DNA of 64,000 nucleotides, from positions 1 to 64,000 of the forward strand of contig JALFVN010000038.1 in assembly GCA_022787565.1 (NCBI GenBank), given 5' to 3'. The DNA is from Clostridiales bacterium (GTDB lineage: Bacteria > Bacillota > Clostridia > Oscillospirales > Oscillospiraceae). Position 1 is the first letter of the stretch. Each line of letters starts with the position of its first letter. Shown piece after piece: positions 60,955 through 64,000 of this stretch. The notes under the pieces were generated by a model. The model was not told where the DNA came from. It saw only the letters and a list, made by a program, of their open reading frames with translations, and searched no databases. The position numbers and the translations under genes were made by a program.

Positions 60955-61188
60955 ATGACTGAGAAAGAAAAAATTGTTCAGGAGCTAAGGAAAACGATAG
61001 AAGAAGATAATGAAAAGATTAGCAAAATGAGCACTTCGATTACAGCATCATATATGTGCGCAAATGACTATCCTCTTCAGAGAAGCAAGTTCGAAGAGAT
61101 GGCACATAAGAAAGAAAAAGAGCGTGACGCTTTAAAAGCAAAGGTCCAATGGAGAGAATCTGTATTGAGAAAGTACAATTGCACCTAA
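60955..61188 (+). CDS. small coiled-coil protein of mobile element
   Basis: A 77-residue, highly charged, mostly helical protein (EKEKIVQELRKTIEEDNEKI) that should form a coiled coil. I do not recognise a family. The ATG follows GAAGGGAGAGAGCAAAC. A terminator lies just upstream, so expression either needs read-through or starts at a promoter in the 26-bp gap, where I see only TAAAAT. The next gene begins 29 bp later on the same strand. Confidence 0.7.
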   Translation: MTEKEKIVQELRKTIEEDNEKISKMSTSITASYMCANDYPLQRSKFEEMAHKKEKERDALKAKVQWRESVLRKYNCT

Positions 61189-61217
61189 GACTTGAAGAAG
61201 AGAAATGAGGTATAACA

Positions 61218-62327
61218 ATGGAGATTCTGTTATTTTTTTTAGTTGGAATAGTGCTGCTGATTGTTATTGCTAAAGCAGAAAGTGTGCAGAAAGCAAATGA
61301 TGCAAATGATGCAAAAGAAAACCAATCTGGAAGCTCAGACTATATTTATAAACGCAATGAAGTAAGGGGAGAGATTGGCGGAACGAACTTAGATAGATTT
61401 TATATCGAAAGCGTTCTTTCTGGATGTGATGAGGTTGGACAGCTTGATAATCCTCAGATAGCACAGAAAATCGAACTACTGGCAAAAAAGTATAATCTAT
61501 CTGTATCAAATGGCGTAAGTCAGGTTTTCCAAGAGGCAAGGAATGCTCATTTGATGATGAGAGGAGAAGATACAAAAGCTCAATTAGATAAACTGCGGAA
61601 TGCTGAAAGAGCCGAATATAATGTGCTAACAAAATATGCAAATTACACAGGCAGAGAAAAAAGAAAGATAATGCTCGGAGACCAAGCTGCTGAGCTCAGG
61701 GCACAAGCGAAAAAATCTTCTGACAGCGCAGAAAGCTATATGCGATTGGGCTATCAAAAAGAAAGCGATTGGGCTATAATGGGTGGTATCGCGAATGGAC
61801 TTGCAGGCCCTGCCGCTGGGATTGCAACTGCATTAGATACGCAAGCAAGAAATGCTCAAATCAGAGCGCAAAATCAAGCATTTATGAACGCTGCTATGCC
61901 TTTGTATTCAAACATGATGGATAGCGCGCGTGATATGAAATCTATGGCAGAGACATTAGAGAAACGAAAAGAAGAGACAGATGAAAAACTGATATCTGAA
62001 ATCCCCAGTGAAGAAGTGTTTAAACTGTTGAGCTTTCAAAATACAACTGTCAAAGTGTCTGAAACAGGTGCTTTTAGAGTGGGAACAAAAGCTACAACAG
62101 CAAGAAAGCCAACAATTGGAGATTTTCCTGCTGTAATAGATGGTACTGTATTGGCTCATGTCAAGACTGCGGCAGGAAAAGAAATAGGAGTTGTAAAGCT
62201 TGTTATTCCTGCCGATGGGATTAGTCAGTCTGCCAATTTGATTGGAATAGGTCTAAATGGCGCAAAAAATGGAGAAAACTATACTGTTAGTTTCTCCCCA
62301 GATAATCTGTGGATAATAGAGCAGTGA
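61218..62327 (+). CDS. membrane-anchored unknown protein of mobile element
   Basis: A 369-residue protein with one N-terminal helix (about residues 3-20), a charged Asn/Asp-rich linker, a long helical middle (about 60-260) with a Gly/Ala-rich hydrophobic patch (IMGGIANGLAGPAAGIATAL), and a C-terminal beta domain. No motif is recognised. The gene is AT-rich compared with the core genome. The ATG follows GAAATGAGGTATAAC. It forms a pair with the coiled-coil gene and faces the second recombinase. Confidence 0.72.
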   Translation: MEILLFFLVGIVLLIVIAKAESVQKANDANDAKENQSGSSDYIYKRNEVRGEIGGTNLDRFYIESVLSGCDEVGQLDNPQIAQKIELLAKKYNLSVSNGVSQVFQEARNAHLMMRGEDTKAQLDKLRNAERAEYNVLTKYANYTGREKRKIMLGDQAAELRAQAKKSSDSAESYMRLGYQKESDWAIMGGIANGLAGPAAGIATALDTQARNAQIRAQNQAFMNAAMPLYSNMMDSARDMKSMAETLEKRKEETDEKLISEIPSEEVFKLLSFQNTTVKVSETGAFRVGTKATTARKPTIGDFPAVIDGTVLAHVKTAAGKEIGVVKLVIPADGISQSANLIGIGLNGAKNGENYTVSFSPDNLWIIEQ

Positions 62328-62343
62328 GAAGATAGCTTACTTG

Positions 62344-62907
62344 CTATATCAACTCTGCGTGTCCCTCTATTGCCTGTTCTATCCGCTGCGGCTCGATGCC
62401 GATGTACCTTTGCGTCACGGCAGCGGAGCTGTGCTGTAAGAGTCGCTGGACAAGGGCGATGTCATAGCCATTGTTGCGGTAGATCTCGGTCGCATACCAT
62501 TTGCGGAAGCTGTGCGTGCTGATGCCCTCATAGCCCAAATAATCACAGACGCGGGCAAGAACCTTCTGCACTTCCCTTGTGGTGATGGGGAAGATCAGCT
62601 CTGAATGCTTGATGCCATTCCGTAAGCAGTAATTCTCTATGTACTGCTGGATCACGAGCGGGACTGTAAAGACGCGCTGCTTGCCTGTCTTCTGCTCCAC
62701 GATGGAGAGGCGGAAGCGTCCACCATCATTCACAATGTCGCAGGGGCGGAGCTTCACAATGTCACTAATCCTCAGCCCAAGGTTTCCTTCCAGCACAAGT
62801 GCTGTCGCTACTCTCTCATTGGGGCGAAAGAAGCCGCTGCCCTCCTTCATGGTGGTGATGATCTCTTTATATTGCTCGGTGGTCAGAGCTGTCGTTTTCT
62901 TGTTCAT
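62344..62907 (-). CDS. tyrosine recombinase, catalytic domain only
   Basis: A 187-residue recombinase that is almost only the catalytic domain. The key residues are Arg in EGNLGLRISD, His and Arg in STHSFRKWYA, His in LQHSSAAVTQ, and the Tyr nucleophile in RYIGIE. The N-terminal core-binding domain found in most integrases is missing. The ATG at 62905-62907 follows TTGGAGGGTATC. It may resolve or invert DNA within the element or act with the main integrase. Confidence 0.85.
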   Translation of the reverse strand: MNKKTTALTTEQYKEIITTMKEGSGFFRPNERVATALVLEGNLGLRISDIVKLRPCDIVNDGGRFRLSIVEQKTGKQRVFTVPLVIQQYIENYCLRNGIKHSELIFPITTREVQKVLARVCDYLGYEGISTHSFRKWYATEIYRNNGYDIALVQRLLQHSSAAVTQRYIGIEPQRIEQAIEGHAELI

Positions 62908-62918
62908 GATACCCTCCA

Positions 62919-63020
62919 AGTTCGTATTTGTCAGGCGGGGAAGTTCGCCTTTTCGGTAGGACTTTGACTTCCCCGCATTTTCCCTAACTTCTGCTGTTCG
63001 TATTCTTATGGTATTACGAA
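62919..63020. promoter_or_regulatory. regulatory gap with TTCGTATT motifs and inverted repeat
   Basis: AGTTCGTATT (62919-62928) and GTTCGTATT (62996-63004) match the inverted form of the motif at 59235-59316, and ATTACGAAG follows at 63013. Between them GCGGGGAAGT (62935-62944) pairs with ACTTCCCCGC (62967-62976). It holds the end of the SprT-like unit and the leader of the recombinase gene. Confidence 0.5.
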
Positions 63021-63027
63021 GTAGTAC

Positions 63028-63681
63028 CTAAGCCGCAAGGATCAACTGCTCATTGCAGTCGAGGCAAGCCACATTCACAAAACGCGTGGCACGAATGCTC
63101 ATTCCGCAGCAAGGGCAAAGGTACTTCCTTGTGCTGGACTTTTTATTGCCACCGACAATTTTTGTGGCATTTCCCGCCTTCGTCCCTGTTCCAGAAACAC
63201 AAAAGATCTCGAAGTCATTTCGGCAGAGACGGATTTCGCGGAGGTCGTGATCGATGCAGAACTCCACAAGCGCGTCGCTCGGCGAAGTCTTGGACCATCC
63301 ATAAGTCGGATGATGCTCCACCAAGAGGTCGCAAGCCTCAGCCTTTGCCTTGAAGTTCTTGTTGTGGTAGGTGTTGCCTCGGCTGGCATCCTTCACGCCG
63401 CGCTTGTCGTTCCAGTAGTGGACCATCTCATGAAGGAGAGTTGCCACAACCTCTTCAATAGGTCTCGAAAGCGTTCCAGCGCCGATGTTGATCTCCCGCA
63501 TACCCTTGTCGCCATCAACGCTCCAAGCATCGTACAGCGTGTAATGACCATAGGCTTTCGGCGTGCTCTGAATGGTGATGATGGGTCTTGAAAGTGCACC
63601 TTCAAAATATCTGGCATTCAGCAGATCGAAGATGGTGTTCAGGTAAGCGGCTGCGCGGTTGTAAGTGGTAAGCTGTTTCAT
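63028..63681 (-). CDS. SprT-like zinc metalloprotein
   Basis: A 217-residue SprT-like protein. The zinc protease motif is LLHEMVHYW (His84, Glu85, His88), with GNTYHNKNF downstream giving the third ligand, and a C-terminal zinc ribbon CPCCGMSIRATRF...CLDC. The type is related to SPRTN/Wss1, proteases for DNA-protein crosslinks, and is frequent on mobile elements. Activity is inferred from the motif. The ATG follows AGAAGGAGAGAGAACA. Confidence 0.87.
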   Translation of the reverse strand: MKQLTTYNRAAAYLNTIFDLLNARYFEGALSRPIITIQSTPKAYGHYTLYDAWSVDGDKGMREINIGAGTLSRPIEEVVATLLHEMVHYWNDKRGVKDASRGNTYHNKNFKAKAEACDLLVEHHPTYGWSKTSPSDALVEFCIDHDLREIRLCRNDFEIFCVSGTGTKAGNATKIVGGNKKSSTRKYLCPCCGMSIRATRFVNVACLDCNEQLILAA

Positions 63682-63804
63682 TGTTCTCTCTCCTTCTTGC
63701 TTTTGGAGGGAGGGCGAGTTATACTGTTCTCGCCCTCTCCTGTCTGGTTTGGGTGGAAGTCTCTTGCCTGTGGCTTTGGTCGGCGTTCAGGCAAGGGGCT
63801 TTTC

Positions 63805-64000
63805 TTATGCGCTGATGGTGAAGCGCTTGCTGGTCCCCTGACGAATGAAGGACTTGTACACATCAGGCAGCGCCTTCTTGAAAGCGCTGGAATTGAAGTG
63901 GTTGGTGACGATGGTCTGATAGCGGACCATGTACTGACCGACTTCCAGCTCTTCGGTGCCGCGTTCCAGCATCTCCTGCTTCAGAGAGTCGCGGATCGCC
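63805..64000 (-). CDS. unknown protein of mobile element (partial, C-terminal end)
   Basis: The last 64 codons of a minus-strand gene that runs off the right edge. It reads RDSLKQEMLERGTEELEVGQ and ends SFIRQGTSKRFTISA. The frame is open to the window edge and its codon use fits the gene next to it. I do not recognise the family. It lies 123 bp upstream of the SprT-like gene on the same strand and may share its transcript. Confidence 0.6.
   Translation of the reverse strand, partial: AIRDSLKQEMLERGTEELEVGQYMVRYQTIVTNHFNSSAFKKALPDVYKSFIRQGTSKRFTISA

Larger units (their letters stand above)
57656..64000. mobile_element. integrated mobile element at tRNA-Val (left end; right end outside window)
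   Basis: A tyrosine integrase lies next to the 3' end of tRNA-Val and points towards it, followed by a WYL regulator, unknown small genes, a second recombinase, a SprT-like gene and a partial gene, all more AT-rich than the core. This is the usual left end of an integrative conjugative element or prophage. No relaxase, coupling protein or phage structural gene is in the visible 6.3 kb, so the type is open. The attL core should lie in the tRNA 3' half (about 57620-57655). Confidence 0.75.

Noticed and set aside
61270..61641. Open frame of 123 codons on the minus strand
   Set aside because: Antisense to the unknown protein gene at 61218-62327, which has a ribosome binding site and a consistent frame; the antisense frame has neither.

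Overview
The window is a high-GC chromosomal segment of an anaerobic, spore-forming member of the Clostridia, most likely an Oscillospiraceae (Ruminococcaceae)-type gut bacterium. This rests on spoIIE, a radical 2-hydroxyacyl-CoA dehydratase, a sodium-pumping biotin decarboxylase, a SAM-I riboswitch, consensus sigma-A promoters and strong GGAGG-type ribosome binding sites. No rRNA, CRISPR array or replication origin is visible.

Layout. 0-3.3 kb (minus): 2-hydroxyacyl-CoA dehydratase operon (two subunits, a small membrane protein, a partial ATP-dependent activator) behind a consensus promoter. 3.4-8.4 kb (minus): AlaX-type alanyl-tRNA editing protein, ABC-F protein, CDF metal transporter and an RluA-type pseudouridine synthase. 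8.5-12.7 kb (plus): DUF177-rpmF, a DUF512 radical-SAM protein, der and a divergent PlsY paralogue. 12.7-17.9 kb: a PNPOx-like protein, mntP, and a two-component system with a membrane protein and a VanY-type carboxypeptidase; the two promoters of that system share helically phased ATACA boxes. 18.1-21.6 kb (minus): spoIIE and neighbours. 21.8-28.9 kb (plus): ahcY, mgtE, an AEC transporter, then a SAM-I-riboswitch operon metK-DUF1643-omega-amidase-Nudix. 29-32.3 kb (minus): oxaloacetate-type decarboxylase (alpha, gamma/BCCP, delta, beta). 32.6-35 kb (minus): tandem hotdog protein and a transglutaminase-like lipoprotein.

35.2-39.4 kb is a lower-GC accessory island: an arsenic operon (arsR, ArsP-type permease, Cys-rich thioredoxin-like protein, arsC), then two small unknown minus-strand genes, each followed by a related hairpin module, a 178-bp element with 11-bp terminal inverted repeats packed with mini-hairpins, and a truncated gene of the four-helix-bundle (S23/IVP/Avd-like) family, ending at a tRNA-Leu(TAA).

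39.4-57.5 kb returns to core genes: two-subunit aconitase X, htpG, hemW, a VanW protein, metG, an ECF sigma operon, two COG0523 GTPases (one His-rich, one fused to a YcgQ-like domain), a HAD phosphatase, a GT2 glycosyltransferase, a Ttd14-like AAA-CYTH protein and a zinc-ribbon membrane protein. At tRNA-Val(GAC) (57.58 kb) an integrated element begins and runs off the right edge: a Tn916-type integrase, a WYL regulator, a candidate structured RNA with its own promoter and terminator, two unknown proteins, a catalytic-domain-only tyrosine recombinase, a SprT-like metalloprotein and a partial gene.

The most unusual signals are the hairpin element with the four-helix-bundle remnant (38.15-38.58 kb), the repeated 3' hairpin modules, the nested rod-like RNA in the integrated element (60.76-60.93 kb), and the COG0523-YcgQ fusion. 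All calls come from reading the sequence; no database search was run.
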